A stretch of DNA of 64,000 nucleotides from Pseudomonas sp. NFIX28. GTDB lineage: Bacteria; Pseudomonadota; Gammaproteobacteria; Pseudomonadales; Pseudomonadaceae. The position numbers were made by a program, and so were the translations under genes. The notes beneath the pieces are model-generated. The model was not told the origin of the DNA. It made no database searches and saw only the letters and a list, made by a program, of their open reading frames with translations. Positions 36,311 through 44,438 of this stretch are shown piece by piece. The stretch spans positions 406,077 to 470,076 of the forward strand of contig NZ_FNPW01000001.1 in the NCBI RefSeq assembly GCF_900107395.1. Reading direction: 5' to 3'. Position 1 is the first letter of the stretch; the number at the start of each line of letters is the position of its first letter.

Positions 36311-36555
36311 CTGTAGCCCCCCGACAGCAGTTCCGGCAACGGCCGCGGTATTTGCCCGAAGGGTGACCTGTGGGCCGGAAAGTGACTCCAATACCTTCCA
36401 GCCGCGGCCGATATCCCGGCTGCTCGATGGCGCAGCTGCCCTGCGGGGCCAGTAAAGCCCGTGCGGGCTGGCGCGTTATCAAGGCAGGCCGCCGATACCG
36501 AGGCAGCGGCCAAGGTTTATTCAATGGCAACAGTGAACAGCAGGAGAAACACAAG

Positions 36556-36948
36556 GTGAGTGATAACCAGAGGTATGGCATCGGCCTGGCGCTGGTCCTG
36601 GCAGCAGGCAGCGTCATGGCCGAGGACCTGCCTCAGCAGTCGATTCTCAAGCGCTACGGCGTGACGCCCGACCAGCTGCCGGCGGCTACCGCGCCAGTGG
36701 GCAAGGCGGTGGAGCCTGAGCCGAGCGAGCGCTTTCATGTCGAGGCGTCGCAGCCTTGGGCGAATGTGACGCTAAGGGAGGACAAGCGGCCTGAAACCAC
36801 CGGCAATATCAGCATCGATAATGCCGCGGCCCGAGAGTTCGAGCGTTGTCAGCGGGTGCGCAGCGAGCTGCAGAAGCGAGGGCAACAGCAATACATTTCT
36901 TGCGATAACAGCGTGCCGGGGCAGAATTCGGCACCCTGGTCGCCCTGA
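36556..36948 (+). CDS. Small secreted hypothetical protein
   Basis: The chosen GTG at 36556 has AGGAG 9 nt upstream and gives 130 residues starting with a signal peptide that ends in GSVMAED. The frame continues upstream to 36370, but that part looks non-coding. The mature part is hydrophilic, with two cysteines (EFERCQRV and YISCDNS) that could form a disulfide. No family is recognised. It stands alone between the pueA terminator and the convergent lipoprotein gene. Confidence 0.6.
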   Translation: MSDNQRYGIGLALVLAAGSVMAEDLPQQSILKRYGVTPDQLPAATAPVGKAVEPEPSERFHVEASQPWANVTLREDKRPETTGNISIDNAAAREFERCQRVRSELQKRGQQQYISCDNSVPGQNSAPWSP

Positions 36949-36968
36949 GGGCGACCAGGTCTGATCGG

Positions 36969-37193
36969 TCAGTCTTCCTCGCGGACGGTGGCGACATCGT
37001 CCGCCTTGATGCGGATTTTCTTGCCGGCAATGTCTTCGAATTCGTAGAAGCCGTCGGCGGTCTTGGCGTTAGGCATGTCCTTGGTCAGGTACTGCGTACC
37101 GTTCTGCAGGGTCACCACGGTGGGCGAGGCGCAGCCGCCCAGTGCCAGGAATGCGGCAACGGCCAATGGCAGGCCCAGGTATTTGACGTTCAT
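36969..37193 (-). CDS. YgdI/YgdR-family small lipoprotein (DUF903)
   Basis: This 74-residue protein has a lipoprotein signal peptide with lipobox LGGC (Cys about residue 22). A short SH3-like domain follows, with VVTLQNGTQYLTKDMP and the ending IKADDVATVRE typical of the YgdI/YgdR family. It should be anchored in the outer or inner membrane. Its role is unknown. The ATG at 37193 is chosen because it begins the signal peptide; AGAGAGG lies upstream on the minus strand. Confidence 0.85.
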   Translation of the reverse strand: MNVKYLGLPLAVAAFLALGGCASPTVVTLQNGTQYLTKDMPNAKTADGFYEFEDIAGKKIRIKADDVATVREED

Positions 37194-37367
37194 AGACAAA
37201 CCTCTCTTCATGAATCTGTGAGTCCACCCACGATGGCGGCTCGCGACTATATGGCTATCCGCCCTTGGTGTGATTAACCGCAAGAAAGTTCTGCGGTCCC
37301 GTAAAAAAACCTGTAACGCCACTTATCCAATAGTGTTTGCCAGGGCAGGCCGGCAACTGCTATCTGT

Positions 37368-39062
37368 ATGCATAACCAGTATCCACCTCTTTGCCGGCGC
37401 GTTTGTCCTGTGACTTCCAACCCTCTGGAAAACCCTCTTTATTACCTGCACAACTTTCAGCAAGTGCTGGCATGGCTCGAGCTGCGCTATGCCGATGTGC
37501 TGTCATATGAAGAGCGTAGCTTCATCGACGACTTTTCGGCGCTGGCCCAGCCATCCCAGGCTTTGCTGGTGCGCATGATCATGCGCAAAGGCTGTCATTT
37601 TCGCACGTCCCGGCTTGCCTATGATGAAATCGGCGATACCCGGGCGGCGGTCGCGCCGCTGGTGCGCCTGGGCTGGGTCGACGAACAGGCGCCGCTGACC
37701 CTGGAAGAGCTGTTTGGCCTGTTGCAGAAGGCGGAAATCCTTCAGCTCTTTGGCGCGGCGATCGAGCAGCCCAAGGGCAGGAAGTCCGACTGGCTGGTCG
37801 CGCTGGCGCCGCTGTTCGAGCAACCGCGAAGCCTGGCCCAGTGGGGCCCGGCGCTGGCAGACGGGGTGTGCAGCCTGACGGTCATGGCGCTGTGCGACCG
37901 CCTGCGCCTGATGTTCTTCGGCAATCTGTATCAGGACTGGTCGGAATTCGTGCTGGCCGACCTGGGCATCTTTACCTACGAGAAAGTTGAATTTCGCGAC
38001 GACGCCCGGGCCCTGCGCAGCCGCGCCGACGTCGAGGGCTTCGTGTACCTGGAGGAATGCCGGCAGTGCTTCGAAAGCGGTGCGGCGCTGGACGAGGTGC
38101 TGGCGAGCATCCAGGCCTTCAGCAGCGACAACCCGTGGTTGCAGCGGCGCCAGGCCAAGCTGCTGTTCCTGCTCGGGCAGCATTGCGAGCGGCTCGCGCA
38201 ATGGCCGCTGGCCGCCGCGATCTACCAGGCGTGCGCCGACCCCGGGGCGAGAGCGCGGCTGATCCGCGTCTTCGAGCGCAGCGGCGATTACCCGCAGGCG
38301 CTGGCCCTGGCCGAGGAGGCGGCGCTGGCTCCGCAGAATGCGGCCGAGCAGCAACAACTGTTGCGGCTGCTGCCCAGGCTGCGCCGCAAGCTGGGCGGCC
38401 CGGCCACGCCACGCGCGGGTGCCCGGCCGATGTTGCGCCTGGACCTCAGCCTGGTGCGGGCCGATCCGGCGCTGTCGGTGGAGTTCCAGGTGCAGGCCCA
38501 TCTCCACGAGGAGCAGGCGCCGGTGCACTACGTGGAAAACAGCCTGATCAATTCGCTGTTCGGCCTGCTCTGCTGGCCGGCGATCTTCGCGCCGCTGCCC
38601 GGGGCTTTTTTCCACCCATTCCAGCGCGGGCCGGCGGACCTGTTGAGCGAGGACTTCCACAGCCGGCGCGCCGAGCTGTTCCAGGCTTGCCTGGCGGAGC
38701 TGGATGACGGGCGTTATGCGCAGACCATCCGCCAGCGCTACCTCGACAAATGGGGCGTGCAGTCGCCCTTCGTATTCTGGGGCGCCTTCGGCGAAGAACT
38801 GCTGGAGCAGGCGCTGGCCTGTCTGCCGGCCGAGCATCTCAAGCACTGGTTCGACCGGCTGCTGCAAGACATCAAGGCCAACCGTGCCGGCATGCCGGAC
38901 CTGATCCAGTTCTGGCCGCAGCAGAAAACCTACCGGATGATCGAGGTCAAGGGCCCCGGCGACCGCCTGCAGGACAACCAGCTGCGCTGGCTGGAGTTCT
39001 GCCAGCAGCACCAGATGCCGGTGGCGGTCTGCTACGTGCAATGGGCGGAGCCGGACGCGTGA
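37368..39062 (+). CDS. fan1: Fan1-type VRR-NUC structure-specific nuclease
   Basis: This 564-residue protein is close in length and layout to the P. aeruginosa FAN1 nuclease. It has an N-terminal SAP-like helical region, a TPR-like helical middle (about residues 230-350) and a C-terminal VRR-NUC domain. The active-site residues in the latter are Asp511 (GMPDLIQFW), Glu526 and Lys528 (MIEVKGPGD). Fan1 cuts 5' flaps and unhooks DNA interstrand crosslinks. A GTG at 37410 is an alternative start. Its stop overlaps the helicase start (GTGA), so the two are coupled. Confidence 0.9.
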   Translation: MHNQYPPLCRRVCPVTSNPLENPLYYLHNFQQVLAWLELRYADVLSYEERSFIDDFSALAQPSQALLVRMIMRKGCHFRTSRLAYDEIGDTRAAVAPLVRLGWVDEQAPLTLEELFGLLQKAEILQLFGAAIEQPKGRKSDWLVALAPLFEQPRSLAQWGPALADGVCSLTVMALCDRLRLMFFGNLYQDWSEFVLADLGIFTYEKVEFRDDARALRSRADVEGFVYLEECRQCFESGAALDEVLASIQAFSSDNPWLQRRQAKLLFLLGQHCERLAQWPLAAAIYQACADPGARARLIRVFERSGDYPQALALAEEAALAPQNAAEQQQLLRLLPRLRRKLGGPATPRAGARPMLRLDLSLVRADPALSVEFQVQAHLHEEQAPVHYVENSLINSLFGLLCWPAIFAPLPGAFFHPFQRGPADLLSEDFHSRRAELFQACLAELDDGRYAQTIRQRYLDKWGVQSPFVFWGAFGEELLEQALACLPAEHLKHWFDRLLQDIKANRAGMPDLIQFWPQQKTYRMIEVKGPGDRLQDNQLRWLEFCQQHQMPVAVCYVQWAEPDA

Positions 39063-41353
39063 ACTACCGCATCGCGGTACGGGCGCTGTGCGAGTTCACC
39101 GCCAAGGCCGGCGACCTCGACCTGCGCTTCACGCCGTCGCCCACCGCGCTGGAAGGCATCCAGGGCCACCGCACGGTGGCGGCGCGGCGCAGCGCGACCT
39201 ATCGGAGCGAGGTCGCCCTCGAGGGCAGTTTCGGCGCGCTGACGGTCAAGGGCAGGGCGGACGGCTACGACCCGGACGCCAACCTGCTGGAAGAGATCAA
39301 GACCTACCGCGGCGACCTGGAGCGCATGCCGGCCAACCATCGCCAGTTGCATTGGGCCCAGGCGAAAGTCTATGGCTGGCTGTTGTGCCAGCAATTGCAA
39401 CTGAGCCGCATCCGCCTGGCGCTGGTGTATTTCGACATCCTCAGCGAACGCGAAACCTCGCTGGTGGAAGAGCACGAGGCCCAGGCCCTGGAGCAATTCT
39501 TCAACCGGCAATGCAGCCTGTTTTTGCAATGGGCCGAGCAGGAGCTGGCCCATCGCCGGGCGCGCGACCAGGCCATGGCGGCACTGGTGTTCCCGCACCC
39601 GGACTTCCGCCCGGGGCAACGCCGGCTCGCCGAGTCGGTGTACAAGGCGGTGAGCACCGGCCGCTGCCTGATGGCCCAGGCACCCACCGGGATCGGCAAG
39701 ACCCTGGGCACGGTGTTCCCCATGCTCAAGGCCATGCCGGCGCAGCAGCTGGACAAGCTGTTCTTCCTGACCGCCAAGACCCCAGGGCGCAAGCTGGCGC
39801 TGGATGCCGCCGCGGTCTTGTTCGAGCGCAACCCGGGGCTGCCGTTGCGGGTGCTGGAACTGGTGGCGCGGGACAAGGCCTGCGAGCACCCTGAGCTGGC
39901 CTGTCATGGCGAGTCCTGCCCATTGGCCAAGGGCTTCTACGACCGCTTGCCGGGGGCGCGGCATGCGGCGAGCCAGCGGCCGCTGCTGGACCAGCAGGCA
40001 GTGCGCGAGATTGCCCTGGAACATGGGTTGTGCCCGTATTACCTGAGCCAGGAAATGGCCCGCTGGAGCGATCTGCTGGTGGCGGACTACAACTATTACT
40101 TCGACTTCAGCGCCTTGCTGTTCGGCCTGGCGCAGGCCAACCAGTGGACGGTCGCGGCGCTGGTGGACGAAGCGCATAACCTGGTGGAGCGTGGGCGCTC
40201 GATGTACAGCGCGAGCCTCGACCAATACCAGCTGGACACGGTGCGCCAGGTGGCGCCGGAGCCGCTGAACAAGCCGCTGCAACGACTTAACCGGGAATGG
40301 AATGCCCTGCACAAGCAGCAGGTGCGGCCGTACCAGGCCTACGACCAGGCGCCGGCCGCGTTGCTCAAGGCGCTGGCGCTGTGTATCTCGGCGATTGGCG
40401 ACTATCTCAACGACTACCCGCAAGGGCTGGACAGCCGGCTGCAGGGCTTCTATTTCGATGCGCTGCAATTTGCCCGGGTGGCCGAGCTGTTCGACGGGCA
40501 GTTCCTGTTCGATATCAGCAAGCGCGAGCTCAATGCCCGGCGCAGCCGGTCGCAGCTGTGCCTGCGCAACGTGGTGCCGGCGGGTTTCCTGGCGCCGCGG
40601 CTGAGCGCGGCGCGCAGTACCGTGCTGTTCTCGGCGACGCTCAACCCCTGGCATTACTACCGCGACCTGTTGGGGCTGCCGGACAGCACGGTGTGGGTGG
40701 ATGTCGAGTCGCCGTTCAGCGCCGCGCAGCTGGATGTGCATATCGTCAGCCGGATCTCCACGCGCTTCGCCCATCGCCAGGCGTCCCTGGCACCGATCGT
40801 CGAGCTGATCGCCACGCAATTCCGCCAGCGCCCGGGCAATTACCTGGCGTTCTTCAGCAGCTTCGATTACTTGCAGCAGGTGGCCAGCCTGCTGGCCGAA
40901 CAGCACCCGGACATTGCGTTGTGGCAACAATCCCGCGGGATGGACGAGGGGCAACGCCAGGCGTTTCTCGAGCGTTTCGACGCCGATGGCCAGGGGGTGG
41001 GGTTTGCCGTACTGGGCGGGGCGTTCGGCGAGGGCATCGATTTGCCGGGCTCGCGGCTGATCGGTGCCTTTATCGCCACCCTTGGCCTGGCCCAGCTGAA
41101 CCCGGTGAACGAGCAATTGAAACAGCGCATGTCGGCGATTTTCGGCGCCGGCTACGACTACACCTACCTGTACCCCGGCCTGCAAAAGGTGGTGCAGGCC
41201 GCGGGCCGGGTGATTCGCAGCCAGCAGGACCGGGGCGTGGTCATGCTGATTGACGACCGGTTCGCCGAGCCCCGGGTCCGGCAATTGCTGCCGGGCTGGT
41301 GGTCGCTCGATGCCCCGGACGTTTCGGACGGCGCGCTTCAGGGCGCCGGGTAG
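39059..41353 (+). CDS. Fe-S DNA helicase of the XPD/DinG type with N-terminal PD-(D/E)XK nuclease
   Basis: This 764-residue protein starts at a GTG overlapping the Fan1 stop. Residues about 60-110 form a Cas4/RecB-like nuclease motif with Asp71, Glu79 and Lys81 (GRADG and LLEEIKTY). The helicase has Walker A PTGIGKT (Lys214), four cysteines suited to a 4Fe-4S cluster (275, 282, 287, 325), DEAH (370-373), LFSATL and a C-terminal motif VI-like QAAGRVIRS. XPD/DinG helicases unwind 5' to 3' and help repair. Joining it to Fan1 suggests crosslink or R-loop processing (inference). Its 3' end overlaps the convergent hydrolase gene by 16 bp. Confidence 0.9.
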   Translation: MNYRIAVRALCEFTAKAGDLDLRFTPSPTALEGIQGHRTVAARRSATYRSEVALEGSFGALTVKGRADGYDPDANLLEEIKTYRGDLERMPANHRQLHWAQAKVYGWLLCQQLQLSRIRLALVYFDILSERETSLVEEHEAQALEQFFNRQCSLFLQWAEQELAHRRARDQAMAALVFPHPDFRPGQRRLAESVYKAVSTGRCLMAQAPTGIGKTLGTVFPMLKAMPAQQLDKLFFLTAKTPGRKLALDAAAVLFERNPGLPLRVLELVARDKACEHPELACHGESCPLAKGFYDRLPGARHAASQRPLLDQQAVREIALEHGLCPYYLSQEMARWSDLLVADYNYYFDFSALLFGLAQANQWTVAALVDEAHNLVERGRSMYSASLDQYQLDTVRQVAPEPLNKPLQRLNREWNALHKQQVRPYQAYDQAPAALLKALALCISAIGDYLNDYPQGLDSRLQGFYFDALQFARVAELFDGQFLFDISKRELNARRSRSQLCLRNVVPAGFLAPRLSAARSTVLFSATLNPWHYYRDLLGLPDSTVWVDVESPFSAAQLDVHIVSRISTRFAHRQASLAPIVELIATQFRQRPGNYLAFFSSFDYLQQVASLLAEQHPDIALWQQSRGMDEGQRQAFLERFDADGQGVGFAVLGGAFGEGIDLPGSRLIGAFIATLGLAQLNPVNEQLKQRMSAIFGAGYDYTYLYPGLQKVVQAAGRVIRSQQDRGVVMLIDDRFAEPRVRQLLPGWWSLDAPDVSDGALQGAG

Positions 41354-42546
41354 GCGGCGTCGCGGATCTCCCGGGGAAAGGCCCCAGACATCCCTTCGAA
41401 GGCGGTGTTGGTCAGCGCCACCACGGTCAACCTGGCCTGCGGGTCGACAAACCAGCTGTGGCCGTAGGCGCCGCCCCATTGCAGGGTGCCCCGGGATTGC
41501 GGGGTGTCGGCCAGGGCCGGATCGTCCAGCACTGCCCAGCCATAGCCGAAGCCCCAGCCCGGCCCTTGGGTCTGTGCCTGGGGCCCGACCTGGTCGGTCA
41601 TCATCGCCTGCACGCTGCTGGTTGAAAGCAGCGGGCCGCCGCCCTGGCGCAGGGTATCGAGAAAACGCGCCACATCGCTGGCGGTGCCGGCCATGCCAGC
41701 GCCTGCGGAAGGGTAGGAGCGCGGATCGAAAATCCGCTTGAGGGAAAACAGCGTGGTGCTTTCGCCGACCTTGATCGCCGTCTCGTCCTGCATCCGGCTC
41801 GGCCGTGGACGGTCGTCGCGGTAGACGGCGCCGAGGCGGGCAGGATCCTTGACCGTGAAGGCGGTGTCGTTCATCACCAGAGGCCGGGTGAGCAGTTCCT
41901 CGGTCAGGGCCGGCAGGCTCTTGCCAGCGGCTTTTTCCAGCACCGCGCCCAGCACGTCGATGGCCAGGGAATAGCGCCATTGCGAGCCCGGCGGATAACT
42001 CAAGGGCACGCTGGCAATGCGTTCCAGATTGTCTTGCAAGCTCATGCCCGGTTCGGCCAGGCCGTCGGAAACCCCCGCGGTGCGATAGGCGCCGTGCTCG
42101 GCTTCGAGAAAGCCGTAGCTCAGGCCGGCGGTGTGGGTCAGCAGTTGCCTGAGGGTGATCGGCGGTTGCGTGCCGTCGGCCAGCCTTGGCCGGAAATCCG
42201 GCAGCCACTGGCTGACCTTATCGTCCAGGGACAGCTTGTCTTGCTCCACCAGGCGCATGGCGACCGCGGACACCATGGGCTTGGTGATGGAAGCCAGGCG
42301 CAGGATGGTGTCGCCGGTCATCGGCCGGGCCGCCTCCCGGTCGGCGAAACCGGCAGCGCGCTGGTACACCACGCGGCCATCGCGCATCACCACCACCACG
42401 GTCCCGACGATCCGCTGTTCGCCAATGGCCCGGTCGATGACCGTGTCCATGCGCCGGCCAAGTTCTTCGTCCGGCGTGGCGGCGCTAGCCAGCGTGGCGC
42501 CGAGGGCGGCTGCGAGGGCAACCAGAGCTTTACGGGGTAAATCCAT
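41338..42546 (-). CDS. Serine beta-lactamase-family hydrolase (class C-like esterase), exported
   Basis: This 402-residue protein has a signal peptide ending in ASAAT, then the SxxK motif SITK (Ser86, Lys89), a Tyr motif near YSLAID, and HTAGLSYG, all in beta-lactamase (Pfam PF00144) order. Members are esterases, carboxypeptidases or lactamases, and the actual substrate cannot be told. The ATG at 42546 has GGAGG 8 nt upstream; an earlier ATG has none. It is divergent from a TetR gene, so it is probably the repressed target. Confidence 0.87.
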   Translation of the reverse strand: MDLPRKALVALAAALGATLASAATPDEELGRRMDTVIDRAIGEQRIVGTVVVVMRDGRVVYQRAAGFADREAARPMTGDTILRLASITKPMVSAVAMRLVEQDKLSLDDKVSQWLPDFRPRLADGTQPPITLRQLLTHTAGLSYGFLEAEHGAYRTAGVSDGLAEPGMSLQDNLERIASVPLSYPPGSQWRYSLAIDVLGAVLEKAAGKSLPALTEELLTRPLVMNDTAFTVKDPARLGAVYRDDRPRPSRMQDETAIKVGESTTLFSLKRIFDPRSYPSAGAGMAGTASDVARFLDTLRQGGGPLLSTSSVQAMMTDQVGPQAQTQGPGWGFGYGWAVLDDPALADTPQSRGTLQWGGAYGHSWFVDPQARLTVVALTNTAFEGMSGAFPREIRDAAYPAP

Positions 42547-42559
42547 GGGAGCAGCCTCC

Positions 42560-42627
42560 ATTATCACAATGTCCGCTATGATTAACCGGCATTCGCGCTA
42601 ATTTCAACAGTGACCATTATGATAAAT
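42560..42627. promoter_or_regulatory. Possible TetR operators in the divergent spacer
   Basis: ATTATCACAATG near the hydrolase start and CATTATGATAAAT at the TetR start form an imperfect inverted pair about 50 bp apart. This is suggestive only. Confidence 0.35.
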
Positions 42628-43245
42628 AACCCTGCTGCCGTGGTGCGCCGTCGTGGGCGGCCGATTGCCTTTGATCGCGACCAGGTCCTGGCCCAGGCGG
42701 CCGAGGTGTTCTGGCGCCTGGGCTATGAAGGCGCGTCGATGCCGGAGTTGTCGGCGGCGATGGGCATCACCGTGCAAAGCCTGTATGCCGCGTTCAAGTC
42801 CAAGGCCGAGCTCTACCAGGAGGCGCTGGCGCAGTATCAGCGCAGCAGCGGGTCCTTTGCCGAGCGGGCGTTGCGCGAAGAGGCGGATGTGGTGGACGGT
42901 TTCCTGCGCCTGCTGCGCGAGGCCGCCCACGAATACAGCCAGCCGGGCCGGCCACGGGGTTGCATGATCTCTACCGCGACCCTGGCTTGCGCGGTGGAAA
43001 ACGATGCGCTTCGGGAGTTTGCCGGCAGCCTGAGGGCCCGTACCCTCAAGGCCTTCGAAGCGCATATCGAGCACGGCATCGCCAGCGGGCAGCTGCGCGC
43101 CGATACCCGGCCCGCGGCGCTGGCCCGCTATATCGGGGCGATCATCCAAGGCATGTCGGTACAGGCCCGCGATGGCGCGGACTGCGCAGCATTGCTGGCA
43201 ATCGGCGAGTTGGCGGGGCGGGAAATACAGCGGGCCAGGGCCTGA
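42619..43245 (+). CDS. TetR-family transcriptional regulator
   Basis: This protein of about 208 residues begins with RRRGRPIAFDRDQVLAQAAEVFWRLGYEGASMPELSAAMGI, a textbook TetR N-terminal helix-turn-helix, then SLYAAFKSKAELYQEAL. The C-terminal domain would bind a small ligand (the pattern RPRGCMI-x-TA is seen in the AcrR-like TetR_C group). The ATG at 42619 or a GTG at 42610 could start it. It is divergent from the beta-lactamase-family gene, which it likely represses. Confidence 0.88.
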   Translation: MINNPAAVVRRRGRPIAFDRDQVLAQAAEVFWRLGYEGASMPELSAAMGITVQSLYAAFKSKAELYQEALAQYQRSSGSFAERALREEADVVDGFLRLLREAAHEYSQPGRPRGCMISTATLACAVENDALREFAGSLRARTLKAFEAHIEHGIASGQLRADTRPAALARYIGAIIQGMSVQARDGADCAALLAIGELAGREIQRARA

Positions 43246-43261
43246 CGGCAAGCCGTCACGC

Positions 43262-43672
43262 TCAGTCGCCGAGGCCTGCCTGGTGCTGCGATACGCGGAC
43301 GAAGCGGCGCAGGGTCTCGCCTGGGCCGGTGCGGAACCGGGTGGGCCTGGGCTGACCTTCGTCCGCGGCGATGAAGACAAAGTCATCGCCTTGCAATTGA
43401 TAGCTGGCGGGCAGTTGCTTGCCTGCGTCCGCGCCCATGCTGTCGATCCAGGTGATGGATTTTGGCGTGGTGGCGGTGTCCAGGGTGAAATGGCCCGCGA
43501 GCAGCAACTCGCCTTCAAGCGTCACGACACGGAACCCTTGCCCCTGGATCAGGGTAAGGGCGCCGGGAGCACCATGTTCGTCGGGCGGATTGCTGATCCC
43601 GCTGTCTTCGTACTCCACCTGTTCCCAGGCACCTTGAAGTTGTTGCAGGTCAAACAGGTCATTGGCTTTCAT
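43262..43672 (-). CDS. Hypothetical protein, TIGR03067-like lipocalin-type fold
   Basis: This 136-residue protein starts with LQQLQGAWEQVEYEDSG, like the first strand of the TIGR03067 domain, and continues as alternating beta strands (FRVVTLEGELLLAGHFTLD and SYQLQGDDFVFIAADE). No signal peptide is seen. It lies between TetR and the response regulator, 53 bp from the latter and on the same strand, but no functional link is evident. Confidence 0.65.
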   Translation of the reverse strand: MKANDLFDLQQLQGAWEQVEYEDSGISNPPDEHGAPGALTLIQGQGFRVVTLEGELLLAGHFTLDTATTPKSITWIDSMGADAGKQLPASYQLQGDDFVFIAADEGQPRPTRFRTGPGETLRRFVRVSQHQAGLGD

Positions 43673-43725
43673 TGCGGGTTGGGCCTTGGCGCCAGGGTAA
43701 AGGGAAGCAGCGAGGCTCGCCGCGA

Positions 43726-44373
43726 TCAGTTGAAGATGTTGCGACCGATGCAGTAAGTCAGCAGGTCCTGGTCGCTCTCGACTTCCAGCTTGCGCATGGC
43801 GGAAATTTTCTGCGCGCTGATGGTCTTCGAACTGCGGTTCTGGCTCCTGGCAATGTCGCTGACGCTCTTGCCGGAAACGAACAGGCGCAATATTTCGAAC
43901 TCCTTGGGCGACAGGGTGGAAATCCGGTCGTCGATGCTCGCGTTGGACTCGATGACCGAGACGGGCGTCGGTTCCAGGCTTTGATAAGAACCTCTTTCGA
44001 TAATGGTCTTGAGCGCTACCTGGATTTCATTGTGCAGCTGGCTCTTCTGGATCACCCCGACCACGCCCAGCTCGTGCAGGCGCGTGAGGATCAACTGGTT
44101 GGAAATCATGGTCAGGATCAGGATCTGCAGGCGCGGGAAGTGGCGCTTGAGGTACTCGACCAGCTTGAGGCCGTCACCGTAGGGAGAGTCCCCGGGCATG
44201 TTGTAGTCGGTGATGACGATATCGACGGGCTGCTGCTCGAGGATCTCGATCAGGCCTTGTGAGCTGATGGCTTCACCGACGATTTCAAAGTTGCTTTCGC
44301 GCTCCATTAACTCGCGAACGCCGAGAAGAACAATCGGATGATCATCGGCGATGACTACTTTAAATTTTTCCAT
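43726..44373 (-). CDS. NarL/RcsB-type response regulator (RocA1/EvgA-like)
   Basis: This 215-residue regulator has a receiver domain with acidic pair Asp10/Asp11 and phosphoacceptor Asp56 (DIVITDYNMPG), then a LuxR-type helix-turn-helix (LSPKEFEILRLFVSGKSVSDIA, SSKTISAQKISAMRKL). The type is the partner of BvgS/EvgS/RocS-like hybrid kinases. It lies 65 bp downstream of the Hpt-bearing kinase on the same strand, so the Hpt histidine of that kinase is its likely phosphate donor. Confidence 0.92.
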   Translation of the reverse strand: MEKFKVVIADDHPIVLLGVRELMERESNFEIVGEAISSQGLIEILEQQPVDIVITDYNMPGDSPYGDGLKLVEYLKRHFPRLQILILTMISNQLILTRLHELGVVGVIQKSQLHNEIQVALKTIIERGSYQSLEPTPVSVIESNASIDDRISTLSPKEFEILRLFVSGKSVSDIARSQNRSSKTISAQKISAMRKLEVESDQDLLTYCIGRNIFN

Positions 44374-44438
44374 GACTAGCCACTCGTGATACGCCGGTTG
44401 GTAAGGAAGGGATTGCGTTCATTAAGTCTTGTCGCAGC

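Noticed and set aside
39032..42208. 1058-codon minus-strand frame across the helicase and hydrolase genes
   Set aside because: It runs antisense to the helicase with its Fe-S and Walker motifs and out of frame with the hydrolase. The product is low-complexity Q/R/A-rich sequence.
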